From Brumimicrobium oceani (GTDB taxonomy: Bacteria; Bacteroidota; Bacteroidia; Flavobacteriales_D; Crocinitomicaceae), in NCBI RefSeq assembly GCF_003143775.1, contig NZ_QFRJ01000001.1:611881-675880 (forward strand): a stretch of 64,000 bases of DNA, given 5' to 3'. Position numbers and translations under genes: made by a program. The notes under the pieces were generated by a model. The model did not search any database, had not been told where the DNA came from, and saw only the letters and a program-made list of their open reading frames with translations. Positions 47,282 through 55,324 of this stretch are shown here, one piece after another. Positions within the stretch are counted from its first letter, which is position 1. Every line of letters starts with the position of its first letter.

Positions 47282-49168
47282 TTAACCCACAGCAACTGTT
47301 TTCGTCATTTCCTCCTTTAAAAATCCTTCTATCAAATCTTTAGGATGCGCTGTTGGAACCACAGGAAAATCAAACCAATGTTGCATTTCTTTGTCAAATC
47401 CTGAATTATTCATGTAGGCGCTCAAAGCGAGATTTAATCCTTTTGAATAAATTATATGGTCTGCTCCTGTTGGATCTTCATGGTATAAATCATTCTGTGC
47501 AAAGCCTTTAAATGGAGGCCCAATAATATTAATACCAAAATCATCTGGGTTCTTCCCTACCGGACTGTGTATTGTGGTGGTAAACCTATGCCAATAAGCA
47601 GATTGAATACAGTTTTTTTCAAATAATTGCTTAACAACTTCCAAGGAATCAATTGTTTCTTGCTCATTTTGAGTTGGAAATCCGAACATTAAATAAGCAT
47701 GAACCATAATATTTTGTTGGGAAAAGTTGTTGGTCACCCTTGAAACTTGAGCAATATCCACACCTTTTTTCATTTTTGCTAGAAGTCTATCCGAGGCAAC
47801 TTCCAATCCTCCGGTCACGGCAATACAACCCGACTTTGCCATTAATTCGCACAATTCGGCGCTAAAGGTTTTTTCAAATCGAATATTGGTCCACCAAGTA
47901 ATTTTCACATTTCTCTCCATCAATTTTAGAGATAATGCCCTGCACATTTTTGGTGGAGCAGCTTCATCTACGAAATGAAAACCTGTAATTCCGGTAGTTG
48001 CAATAATTTTCTCGATTTTATCTACTAAAGCATCGGCAGTTGTGTTTTGATAAATCGCGATATAATCTAAATTTACATCACAAAAAGTGCACTGCTTCCA
48101 GTAACAACCATGTGAAATTGTTAATTTATTCCACCTGTGATCCGTCCACATTCTGTGCATTGGATTTACAATATCCAAAAATGAAACATATTTGTCATAC
48201 GGCAATCCAGCATAATTTGGTGCCGGAAGATCTTTGTGATGATAAATCGTATTGGGCAACTTATTTTTGTAAACTACCCTCCCTTTCTCTAGCACATAAG
48301 TCCTTTCCAATTCTTCAATTTCAACCTTTCCCTCAAGATAATCGACGATCTTCAATACCGGTCCTTCTCCATCATCCATTGAAATAAAATCGACACATTC
48401 GAATATTCTAGGATCTTCTAATGAACGTAACTCTGTATTGCAATATCCGCCACCAATTGCAATTTTAATATGCGGATAAAACTGCTTTATGAACTGTGAA
48501 CAACGCAAGGCAGCAAATAAATTCCCAGGAAAAGGAACAGTAAAACACACCAAAGTTGGCGAATGCTTTAGTACTTGCTTTTCGAAAGTTTCCAACATTT
48601 TATCCTCAATAATTGTGGGCTCATAGTTTAGAAATTCGTCTAGTTGATCGTAGCTACAAGAATCATTAGAGATTTGTTCGGCATATTTTGTAAAAGCAAA
48701 AAACTCATCTACGTTAGCTTGAATAAAATCTCCTATTTCTTCTACAAATAATGTGGCGTAATGCTTGGCTTTATCAATAATTCCAATTTCTCCATCAGCC
48801 CATTTAATTTCTGTATTCATATTCGACAAACGATGTCCTTGAGGTAAAAAACCATCTGCAAGAATTTTGTGCGCTGTTTCAATATCACTTTTTTGAAGAA
48901 AACGAATCACATCCTCCACTCTAGAAATATACATTTTCTTGTATTTCCTTACCAAAGGATGGTGAAAACTCTGCATTTCTGCTGCTTCTTGAAAAATTGA
49001 ATGCAAAAACTCAGAAGTAAAAATTGATGTAAAAAGCTCAATGCTTAAATCTATATGTTCAACAGAAACCGAATGGTCTTCAAGAAAACCTTTAAGATAA
49101 GCCGTTGCAGGATAGGCAGTATTTAACTGAGTAAATGGCGGAATAACTAAAAGGAGTTTGGATTGCAT
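47282..49168 (-). CDS. Radical SAM protein with B12-binding-like N-terminal domain
   Basis: A 628-residue protein. The N-terminal part begins KLLLVIPPFTQLNTAYPATAYLKGFLE, like the Rossmann-type B12-binding domain of this group, and carries the AIGGGYCNTELR segment at about 237-248, but the cobalamin-ligand motif DxHxxG is not visible. The radical SAM core starts at about 345; its cluster cysteines are Cys355, Cys360 and Cys363 (CX4CX2C, in GCYWKQCTFC). VDEAAPP, GGLEVASDRLLAKMKKG and the C-terminal AYLMFGFPTQNEQETI follow the usual core. The substrate is unknown, and no biosynthetic neighbours are present. A TATCTTTG box lies four bases from its ATG. Confidence 0.87.
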   Translation of the reverse strand: MQSKLLLVIPPFTQLNTAYPATAYLKGFLEDHSVSVEHIDLSIELFTSIFTSEFLHSIFQEAAEMQSFHHPLVRKYKKMYISRVEDVIRFLQKSDIETAHKILADGFLPQGHRLSNMNTEIKWADGEIGIIDKAKHYATLFVEEIGDFIQANVDEFFAFTKYAEQISNDSCSYDQLDEFLNYEPTIIEDKMLETFEKQVLKHSPTLVCFTVPFPGNLFAALRCSQFIKQFYPHIKIAIGGGYCNTELRSLEDPRIFECVDFISMDDGEGPVLKIVDYLEGKVEIEELERTYVLEKGRVVYKNKLPNTIYHHKDLPAPNYAGLPYDKYVSFLDIVNPMHRMWTDHRWNKLTISHGCYWKQCTFCDVNLDYIAIYQNTTADALVDKIEKIIATTGITGFHFVDEAAPPKMCRALSLKLMERNVKITWWTNIRFEKTFSAELCELMAKSGCIAVTGGLEVASDRLLAKMKKGVDIAQVSRVTNNFSQQNIMVHAYLMFGFPTQNEQETIDSLEVVKQLFEKNCIQSAYWHRFTTTIHSPVGKNPDDFGINIIGPPFKGFAQNDLYHEDPTGADHIIYSKGLNLALSAYMNNSGFDKEMQHWFDFPVVPTAHPKDLIEGFLKEEMTKTVAVG

Positions 49169-49172
49169 TGTG

Positions 49173-49180
49173 CAAAGATA
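49173..49180 (-). promoter_or_regulatory. -7 box of the radical SAM gene, leaderless geometry
   Basis: TATCTTTG on the minus strand matches TAnnTTTG and is separated from the ATG by CACA only, so transcription should start at or next to the start codon. The nearest TTG is at 26-base spacing. Confidence 0.6.
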
Positions 49181-49318
49181 GGATACTTAGTTTAGATAAT
49201 TTGGCTCAATTCAAATAATTCTAAATCTATTCCTTTCAGCTTAAATTGCTACTTTTAGTTTTTATTGCATTTTAAAAACCATTTCCTTAAATTCAAAATA
49301 TAATTTAAATCCAAAAAT

Positions 49319-49927
49319 ATGACTGAAATTTGGGAATCAATATTTAGGAGCAACAAAGAAATGTGGGGGTTAAACCCTACTCCTTCCACGCTAATTGCCA
49401 ATGATTTCTTTATTGAAAAAGGAATCAAAAACATACTCATTCCTGGATTTGGTTACGGAAGAAACGCCCAAGTCTTTATCGAAAATGGAATAAAGATTAC
49501 CGGAATTGAGATTTCTAAAACAGCAATTGAGAAATCCCGAAAACACTTCAAAGCAGATACAAAAATCTATCATGGTTCAGTTACCGAAATGCCATTTGAC
49601 GAAAGTACATATGACGGTATATACAGTTATGCGCTGATTCATTTACTGGACAGCCAAGCCAGAAAAAAATTAATTCAAGATTGTTATAATCAACTTGAAA
49701 TCGGCGGATATATGATATTTGTAGTTGTTTCAAAGGCTTCACCAAACTATGGAACAGGAAACTTTATTAGCCAGGATAGATATGAAGTCCACAACGGCTT
49801 GAATCTTTATTTTTATGATGAGGAATCTATTGAGAATGAATTTGGCGCTTTCGGATTGCTTAAAATTAGAGAAATTGAAGAGGATTTGTCTTTTTATATG
49901 GTGATCTCTAGAAAGGAGACTATCTAA
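49319..49927 (+). CDS. Class I SAM-dependent methyltransferase
   Basis: A 202-residue methyltransferase with the SAM-binding loop LIPGFGYGRNAQVF (about 40-53), the acidic end of strand 2 (GIEIS), and the HGSVTEMPFDESTYDGIYSYALIHLL segment with DGIYS as motif post-I. The N-terminal MWGLNPTPST resembles methyltransferase-like proteins related to the thiopurine/tellurite group, but substrate assignment is not possible. It is a single gene with short, featureless flanks. It is divergent from the radical SAM gene, with about 150 bases between them. Confidence 0.82.
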   Translation: MTEIWESIFRSNKEMWGLNPTPSTLIANDFFIEKGIKNILIPGFGYGRNAQVFIENGIKITGIEISKTAIEKSRKHFKADTKIYHGSVTEMPFDESTYDGIYSYALIHLLDSQARKKLIQDCYNQLEIGGYMIFVVVSKASPNYGTGNFISQDRYEVHNGLNLYFYDEESIENEFGAFGLLKIREIEEDLSFYMVISRKETI

Positions 49928-50343
49928 TATAATCTGTCACTCAATTCATTCTTAAACTTATATTACAATGTCAAATTTATTGATTCTTCTTTTTATCAGT
50001 TCAGTCGGTAGCTGTATTAATGCTAAAACGATGTCGAATATTATATATTTGGGTTACCAAGAAAACTAATCTAGGATAATGATAGTAATCATTCCGGTTT
50101 GGATCATTCGTCAACTGACGGACTCAATAAAATACACAAATTGTTATTCTCGTCATATGGTTCACTCTGTGGGCTTAGCTAGGATTCCAGTATAGAAAAT
50201 TCTCCTTCCATTTACGAACTATCTTGGTAACGCACTTATTATAATTATTGGAGAAATCATTTTCAAAATTAAAGCAGTATTAAAGAGAAGTAGACACTAA
50301 TCATAGAAAAACATTAATTTCACAGCACAAAAACAATTTCACA
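49928..50343. other. Gene-free stretch with a possible very small ORF
   Basis: About 415 bases. The only frame with any feature is 49968-50069 (33 residues, a hydrophobic start like a signal peptide and a GSC triplet), too short to call. A second frame at 50079 is 38 codons with no features. No tRNA or terminator was recognised. Confidence 0.45.
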
Positions 50344-50850
50344 ATGAAGAGTAAAATACAAGACATAGTTGAACGATTAGATTTACAAGAACATCCTGAA
50401 GGTGGATATTTTAAAGAAACCCATAGAAGTGTTGGTGAAATCACTGAAGAGAACTTAGGAGAAAACTATAAAGGATCAAGAAATTACTCAACCACAATTT
50501 ACTTCTTACTGACATCAGCTAATTTTTCCGCTTTTCATAGAATAAAACAAGATGAAATATGGCATTTTTATGACGGCTCTCCTATTCGATTGCATGTAAT
50601 TACGAAGGACGGGGCTTATCATGAACACATTATAGGAAGAGATTTTGAAAAAGGTCAGTTGCCCCAGCGAATTGTAGAAGGTGGTGATTGGTTCGCTTCC
50701 GAAGTTTTAGAAAACAACTCCTATTCTTTAGCTGGATGCACGGTTTCGCCAGGATTTAGTTTTGAAGATTTTGAAATGAAATCAAAAAAAGAACTGGTCG
50801 AATTATTTCCAGATCACGAGGAGATTATCGGAAGATTGACCCGATATTAA
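50344..50850 (+). CDS. DUF985-family cupin protein
   Basis: A 168-residue protein with the DUF985 (cupin 5) pattern: LDLQEHPEGGYFKETHRS at the N-terminus, STTIYFLLTSANFSAFHRIKQDEIWHFYDGSP (histidines of the first cupin motif), HEHIIGRDFEKGQLPQRIVEGGDWFAS and YSLAGCTVSPGFSFEDFEM. Members bind a metal or small molecule in a double-stranded beta-helix; the reaction is not established. It is followed 58 bases later by an NAD(P)-binding protein on the same strand, and the two may be co-transcribed. Confidence 0.9.
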   Translation: MKSKIQDIVERLDLQEHPEGGYFKETHRSVGEITEENLGENYKGSRNYSTTIYFLLTSANFSAFHRIKQDEIWHFYDGSPIRLHVITKDGAYHEHIIGRDFEKGQLPQRIVEGGDWFASEVLENNSYSLAGCTVSPGFSFEDFEMKSKKELVELFPDHEEIIGRLTRY

Positions 50851-50908
50851 CAATTTCACCTTAAAACTGGTAAGCCTAGTTATCCATCAAACCAACTTAA
50901 AAAAAAGT

Positions 50909-51631
50909 ATGAAAGCATTAGTTGTAGGTGCAAGCGGCGCTACAGGACAGCATTTGGTCACCCTATTATTGTCTAAAAATTATAATGTAAAAATTGTAGT
51001 CCGATCGACTGAAAATTTGCCAATTTCTTGGAAAAGCAATAAAAATTTGGAAATTATTATAGCCAGTATTTTGGACTTTAGTGATGAGGAAATGCAAGAA
51101 TTAACCGCTGAATGTCAAGCAATTATTTCTTGCTTAGGTCATAACCTGAGTTTTAAGGGAATTTATGGTGAGCCTAGAAAATTAGTAACGGAAGCTACCA
51201 GGAGATTATGTGAAGCCGTTTTATCCAATAAACCACAGGCGCCAACTAAGTACATTTTAATGAATACCTCAGGAAACAGAAACTTAGATTTAAATGAAAA
51301 AGTCTCCTTTCCAGAAAAAATAGTAATTGCTCTTTTGAGACTTATTCTTCCGCCTCATGTGGATAATGAGCAAGCCGCAGAATATTTGAGAACGGAAATT
51401 GGACAACAAAATAAATTCATAGAATGGACAGCTGTTAGGCCAGATGACTTAATAAATAATGAAAAAATAACACCCTACGAAATTCACCCTTCACCCATTA
51501 AAAGTGCGATTTTTAAGGCGGGAAAAGTAAGCCGAATCAATGTTGCTCATTTTATGTCTCTTTTATTGACCAGTGAGGGTTTATGGGAAAAATGGAAAGG
51601 TAAAATGCCTGTAATTTATAATAAAAAGTAG
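50909..51631 (+). CDS. NAD(P)-binding atypical short-chain dehydrogenase
   Basis: A 240-residue protein with the nucleotide-binding loop GASGATGQH (7-15) of the NAD(P)H-binding (atypical SDR, NmrA-like) group, an Arg near 32 that may favour NADP, and a later YILMNTSGNRN segment in place of the classical YxxxK catalytic motif. The C-terminal half has EWTAVRPDDLIN, typical of this group. It is probably an NAD(P)-dependent reductase or a redox-sensing protein. It lies directly after the cupin gene. Confidence 0.83.
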   Translation: MKALVVGASGATGQHLVTLLLSKNYNVKIVVRSTENLPISWKSNKNLEIIIASILDFSDEEMQELTAECQAIISCLGHNLSFKGIYGEPRKLVTEATRRLCEAVLSNKPQAPTKYILMNTSGNRNLDLNEKVSFPEKIVIALLRLILPPHVDNEQAAEYLRTEIGQQNKFIEWTAVRPDDLINNEKITPYEIHPSPIKSAIFKAGKVSRINVAHFMSLLLTSEGLWEKWKGKMPVIYNKK

Positions 51632-51669
51632 CGGGTTATCACCATTCAGTTTTAGGAAGTTAAATACTT

Positions 51670-51825
51670 ATGCCATTGAGTATTTTACAAGAAAAGGTTA
51701 AAAGAAAACTAAAAATTCCATCTTTTGATTTCAACCCTGACAAACATACATTCATCGATAAATACGAATGTTTTGTCGAAAAATTTAAATCTTTCATAAG
51801 TCAACGTCAGATTGTTCTAATTTAG
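51670..51825 (+). CDS. Small hypothetical protein, 51 residues
   Basis: An open frame of 52 codons runs from the ATG at 51670 to TAG at 51825. The predicted protein is basic and mixed-polar (MPLSILQEKVKRKLKI, FDFNPDKHTFIDKYE, FVEKFKSFISQRQ), with no membrane segment, no repeats, and composition like that of neighbouring real proteins. It fills the only sizeable gap between the NAD(P)-binding gene and the next unknown gene. It could be a genuine small protein or the remnant of a larger gene. No promoter box or ribosome-binding site decides the matter. Confidence 0.42.
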   Translation: MPLSILQEKVKRKLKIPSFDFNPDKHTFIDKYECFVEKFKSFISQRQIVLI

Positions 51826-51857
51826 GAAGCTCATTTAACGATTTTTGATCAATAAAT

Positions 51858-52499
51858 ATGAAGACACTGCACTTGTTATATACGTTTTCAAAACTCATTG
51901 GAATTAAAAAACCTTATTTCTACTCTAAAAACAGTTACTACTATTTTGAGTCTATATCCACTAAATATTACAATGGAAAATATTATTTGAGACTCATGGA
52001 AGTTTTTAAATCAATGAAATCGATTTCCTCCAACAAAAAATTGAATTATAATGCCCACAGTTCTACAAAGCAAATAATAAAAGAATATGGTACTCCATTT
52101 TACACCATGAAGAATGAAGGTATGAAAGAAACAGAAATTCTGTACTATAAAAAACGCATTGGTTTTCATAAAGCTAGACTTGAATTTCATTTTTACAAAG
52201 AAAGATTATTTTTCTACAGTTATACCTTCCCATATTTATCTAATTCGGACAAAATAGAGATAAAAAAAACACTTGAAGAGAAGTACTATGAAAAACAAAA
52301 AATAGATTTCACCAAAAATTATCTTACAGATTTAGACAAAAACATGATTAGTGTTACAGATGATATGGAGTATTCCATTCTATATTTTTGCAAGAATGAT
52401 AAGGCAATTTCAAAGTTAGAGTCAAAAAGAAAATCTAAGCAAATTAATAAGTTAAATACGAACAAGCTCCATAAGAGTGATTTGTTTCGAAATCTTTAA
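51858..52499 (+). CDS. Hypothetical protein, Tyr- and Lys-rich
   Basis: A 213-residue basic protein with no signal peptide or membrane helix. The N-terminal 50 residues are rich in Tyr and Phe (KPYFYSKNSYYYFES, NGKYYLRLMEVF). A central segment IIKEYGTPFYTMKNEGMKETEILYYKKRIGFHKARLEFHFY looks like beta strands. A Lys/Asn-rich, probably disordered tail follows (about 185-213). The family is not recognised. It stands 32 bases after the small ORF and 36 bases before the next unknown gene, so the three may be one transcript. Confidence 0.65.
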   Translation: MKTLHLLYTFSKLIGIKKPYFYSKNSYYYFESISTKYYNGKYYLRLMEVFKSMKSISSNKKLNYNAHSSTKQIIKEYGTPFYTMKNEGMKETEILYYKKRIGFHKARLEFHFYKERLFFYSYTFPYLSNSDKIEIKKTLEEKYYEKQKIDFTKNYLTDLDKNMISVTDDMEYSILYFCKNDKAISKLESKRKSKQINKLNTNKLHKSDLFRNL

Positions 52500-52535
52500 C
52501 TTTACACAAAAAACTACATTCTCCTTTTTCAAGCT

Positions 52536-53027
52536 ATGAAAACAGAATCCATTGCTTCCATTAAAAAAGAACTCAAACATTTACCACAAGAAGAACTCAT
52601 TGAAGTTTGTTTGCATTTAGGGAAATTCAAAAAGGAGAACAAAGCCTTAATGACGTATTTGCTTTTTCAAGCAGACGATGAAGCTGGGTATATTGAAAGT
52701 GTAAAGGAATCAATGGATGAACTTTTTGATGAAATGAATACCCAGAGTTATTTCTACATGAAAAAAACCATTCGTAAAATTTTAAAACAAACTAAACAAT
52801 ACATAAAGTTTTCTAAGAATAAAGCAACGGAAGTTGAGCTCCTACTCTATTTTTGTGAAAGATTAAACGCCTTAAAACCATCCATTTTTGACAACATTTT
52901 GCTAAGTAATTTATTTGATCGTCAAGTCATGGCAATTATCAAAAAAATTGGGGCACTTCACGAAGATTTACAGTTTGATTACACCAATCGATTGGAAGAG
53001 TTTGTAGACTTGGATTATTACGCTTAA
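52536..53027 (+). CDS. Hypothetical helical protein
   Basis: A 163-residue soluble, mostly helical acidic/basic protein without a signal peptide (IASIKKELKHLPQEELIEVCLHLGKF, MKKTIRKILKQTKQYIKFSKNK). The helical hairpin pattern and charged faces suggest a small all-alpha domain of unknown role. Nothing in it points to catalysis. It has a TAACTTTA near 52498-52505, close to but not matching the TAnnTTTG consensus. Confidence 0.7.
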   Translation: MKTESIASIKKELKHLPQEELIEVCLHLGKFKKENKALMTYLLFQADDEAGYIESVKESMDELFDEMNTQSYFYMKKTIRKILKQTKQYIKFSKNKATEVELLLYFCERLNALKPSIFDNILLSNLFDRQVMAIIKKIGALHEDLQFDYTNRLEEFVDLDYYA

Positions 53028-53397
53028 ATTATGAATTTCTTTGTTGAATAATGTGAAGCACATCAATCCCTTAAAAATAAAGCTGAGAAATTTTGAAAAT
53101 ATTCATTTTTAGCATTCAGGGTTCAGCCTAGATTATATAAAAAGGCGGTTTATAAGTGTTGTTGCATAATCTGCCTTAGATGGTAATTTTGTACCCAGTT
53201 CCTACAACAGAGATGGATTCAAAATGAGTCAATCCTTTCATGATGAGAACCATAAGTAAAATTCAAATGCATTACTTTCGGAGTTTTAGCCAATCGTATT
53301 GTTAAAAGATATTCTTGCATGATTTTAGAAAATAAAATGCTTATCGGGAACTTTACCAGCAGTTTAATAAATTACAATAGAAAACGGTTTTCTCTTA

Positions 53398-53428
53398 AAT
53401 TTGACAAGATCCTTCCATTGTTGAAAAT
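53398..53428. repeat. 31-base intergenic repeat, copy 2
   Basis: It matches 30420-30450 at 29 of 31 bases. Its last 13 bases form the left arm of a perfect hairpin (53416-53445). Confidence 0.6.
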
Positions 53429-53445
53429 CATAATTTTCAACAATG
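53416..53445. repeat. Perfect 13-base inverted repeat
   Basis: CATTGTTGAAAAT (53416-53428) and ATTTTCAACAATG (53433-53445) are exact reverse complements around a four-base loop. No T run follows, so it is not a typical terminator. Confidence 0.7.
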
Positions 53446-53521
53446 ATCAGGATGACAGTTGTGGGGATTGGTGGGGCAAAGGAGAGGGGAAAAACAAAGT
53501 CAGATAACAATAAATATATGA

Positions 53522-54475
53522 ATGAGATTTAATATGCAACATAAAAATCTTTACTTACTTCTCATTTTAATAGGTATTTCATTTTCAAATCCACTCTACA
53601 CACAAACGAAAATTGCCATTACCATAGATGATGTTCCGAATACTCGGGTTTTTAAAGCCAATAATTACAATTCAATTTTGTTGAACAAACTTGATTCTTT
53701 GAGTATTCCCATTTGCATCTTCGTAAATGAGGGTTTGATATATAAACAAGACTCCATTTTCAAAAATAAAGAATTATTGAATGAATGGGCTAAACGCGAT
53801 TATATCACACTTGGAAATCATACTTTTGGACATTCAAAATACTCGGAGGTTGGTTTTGAAGAATTCAAAAAAGACCTAATCAAAGGCGAGCCGCTTCTCA
53901 ATTCAATGGCGGAAAAATATGATAAAAAAATTCAGTATTTCCGTTTTCCGTATAATGACTTGGGTCAAGACTCTCTTGCTCAATTCAAAATAAATAACTT
54001 ACTCAAAACACGGAATTATATCAGCACTCCCTTTACCATTGAAAGTGCAGACTGGGTGTACAACTACATTTATCGTTATTATTTGGCAAATTCAGAATGG
54101 GAAAAAGCCGAAGAGATTGGGCAGCTCTACGTAGAGGCAAGCTTAGACTTTTTTCATTTCTTCGATTCACTATCTATGGAAAAATATGGAAGAAAAATTA
54201 ATCAAATTTTTCTTTGTCATGACAGTCATTTGAATGAAGCTTATCTTGTCGAGATCATTGCGCATCTCAAAAGCAAAAAATACAATTTTGTAAGTTTGGA
54301 GGAAGCCTTGCTAGACCCTGTTTATGCTCAGAAAAGCAATTATCACAAAGCTAAAGGCATTTCTTGGATGTATCGTTGGATGAAAACAGAGGAAGAAAGA
54401 AAAAAATGGATGAAAAAAGAACCTGATATTTCTGAGATCGAAATTTTATTTAAAGAATTGAGCGACAATAGATAA
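53522..54475 (+). CDS. Exported polysaccharide deacetylase family protein
   Basis: A 317-residue NodB-fold protein. A signal peptide (about 1-27) is followed by the catalytic-site motifs: TIDD (Asp36 and Asp37) and GNHTFGHSKYS with the metal-binding His100 and His104. RFPYNDLG supplies the third motif. The family removes N- or O-acetyl groups from chitin, peptidoglycan or exopolysaccharides; the substrate here is unknown. The C-terminal part (about 180-317) contains FLCHDSHLNEAYLVEIIAHL, as in longer members. An alternative ATG at 53534 would shorten the signal peptide by four residues. There is no adjacent polysaccharide locus. Confidence 0.87.
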   Translation: MRFNMQHKNLYLLLILIGISFSNPLYTQTKIAITIDDVPNTRVFKANNYNSILLNKLDSLSIPICIFVNEGLIYKQDSIFKNKELLNEWAKRDYITLGNHTFGHSKYSEVGFEEFKKDLIKGEPLLNSMAEKYDKKIQYFRFPYNDLGQDSLAQFKINNLLKTRNYISTPFTIESADWVYNYIYRYYLANSEWEKAEEIGQLYVEASLDFFHFFDSLSMEKYGRKINQIFLCHDSHLNEAYLVEIIAHLKSKKYNFVSLEEALLDPVYAQKSNYHKAKGISWMYRWMKTEEERKKWMKKEPDISEIEILFKELSDNR

Positions 54476-54559
54476 TAGCTGAAATAAAACCTTTGGAGGA
54501 AATCAAAAGTGCCATTTCACAATAAACAATATTTAAATAATGAAGCCGTTACTAGTTGT

Positions 54560-55189
54560 ATGAAAAAACTACGGCTATTTTTTGGATTACTATTGCTCTT
54601 TACCACCTCTTCTTTTGCCCAATTGAGTTTTGAGAGTAATTTCAACCTAGTTCATATTGGAAGAAATCAAAACATACTGGCGAAATATCAATGGAACAAA
54701 TTTTCTGTTCTCGCAGGAATCAAATACAACTTCAATAAAGAAATTTCATTTCCATCAGGTCAAAGACACTTTTTTAAGAAGTCCTTTTGGGCTCTCGACT
54801 TTAAAGAACATATAGGATTGGAATTTGGAGCACAATTTGTCCTTTTAAAAAAAACGAATGTTGAATTATTTACATTTTATCAAGCTCAAATCACCAAATC
54901 TCATATTCGACACGAATCTTATTATGCTTTATTCCCCCTTGTTCCCTATCCTCAGCCGGAATCCGATTATGCCTATACCCTATCAAAAAATTTTATAGGG
55001 CCAGTTTGGGCTTTAGAAAATAATTTTGGAATAGGAGTTAATGTGAATTTCACCGACTTCCTCTATTTATCCACAAAATTAGGTGGCGGTTTGGTGTTTT
55101 ACAATAACACCGACCCTAACAACTTTATCGGTTCTGAAATGTGGGAGTTATCAGAGTTGTTTAGCATGGGAATGGGTTGGAATTTCTAA
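54560..55189 (+). CDS. Exported protein, probable outer-membrane beta-barrel
   Basis: A 209-residue protein with a signal peptide (MKKLRLFFGLLLLFTTSSFAQ, cleavage after about 21). The rest alternates aromatic and polar residues (FNLVHIGRNQNILAKYQWNK, VLAGIKYNFNKE, NVELFTFYQAQ, NVNFTDFLYLSTKLGGGLVFY) and ends in GWNF. The terminal Phe and strand pattern suggest a small outer-membrane beta-barrel. A longer frame from 54509 would place 17 residues before the signal peptide, so the ATG at 54560 is chosen. The function is unknown. Confidence 0.68.
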   Translation: MKKLRLFFGLLLLFTTSSFAQLSFESNFNLVHIGRNQNILAKYQWNKFSVLAGIKYNFNKEISFPSGQRHFFKKSFWALDFKEHIGLEFGAQFVLLKKTNVELFTFYQAQITKSHIRHESYYALFPLVPYPQPESDYAYTLSKNFIGPVWALENNFGIGVNVNFTDFLYLSTKLGGGLVFYNNTDPNNFIGSEMWELSELFSMGMGWNF

Positions 55190-55302
55190 AACAAGGCCCT
55201 CTTTTAATTTTAACAAAAACGTCATGTGTTCTATTTCAGCGCTGATAAGCAGAATCAGAAAATCCAAAATGAAAGAAATAGGTTCCATTCTAACAATTAT
55301 AA

Positions 55303-55310
55303 TAACTTTG
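55303..55310 (+). promoter_or_regulatory. -7 box of the EEP-family gene
   Basis: TAACTTTG matches TAnnTTTG and ends 14 bases before the TTG start at 55325. No -33 TTG was found at normal spacing. Confidence 0.55.
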
Positions 55311-55324
55311 TATAAACTAAAATT

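Larger units (their letters stand above)
53028..53521. other. Gene-free stretch with repeat copy 2 and a perfect hairpin
   Basis: Nearly 500 bases. A 62-codon frame (53319-53507) covers the repeat and hairpin and has an unusual Asp/Trp/Gly end; it is judged spurious. The stretch carries repeat copy 2 (53398-53428) and the inverted repeat at 53416-53445. No tRNA was recognised. Confidence 0.5.

Noticed and set aside
53319..53507. 62-codon frame in the gap before the deacetylase gene
   Set aside because: It covers repeat copy 2 and the perfect hairpin, and has a strange Asp-Asp-Ser-Cys-Gly-Asp-Trp-Trp-Gly end; a dispersed repeat explains the sequence better.
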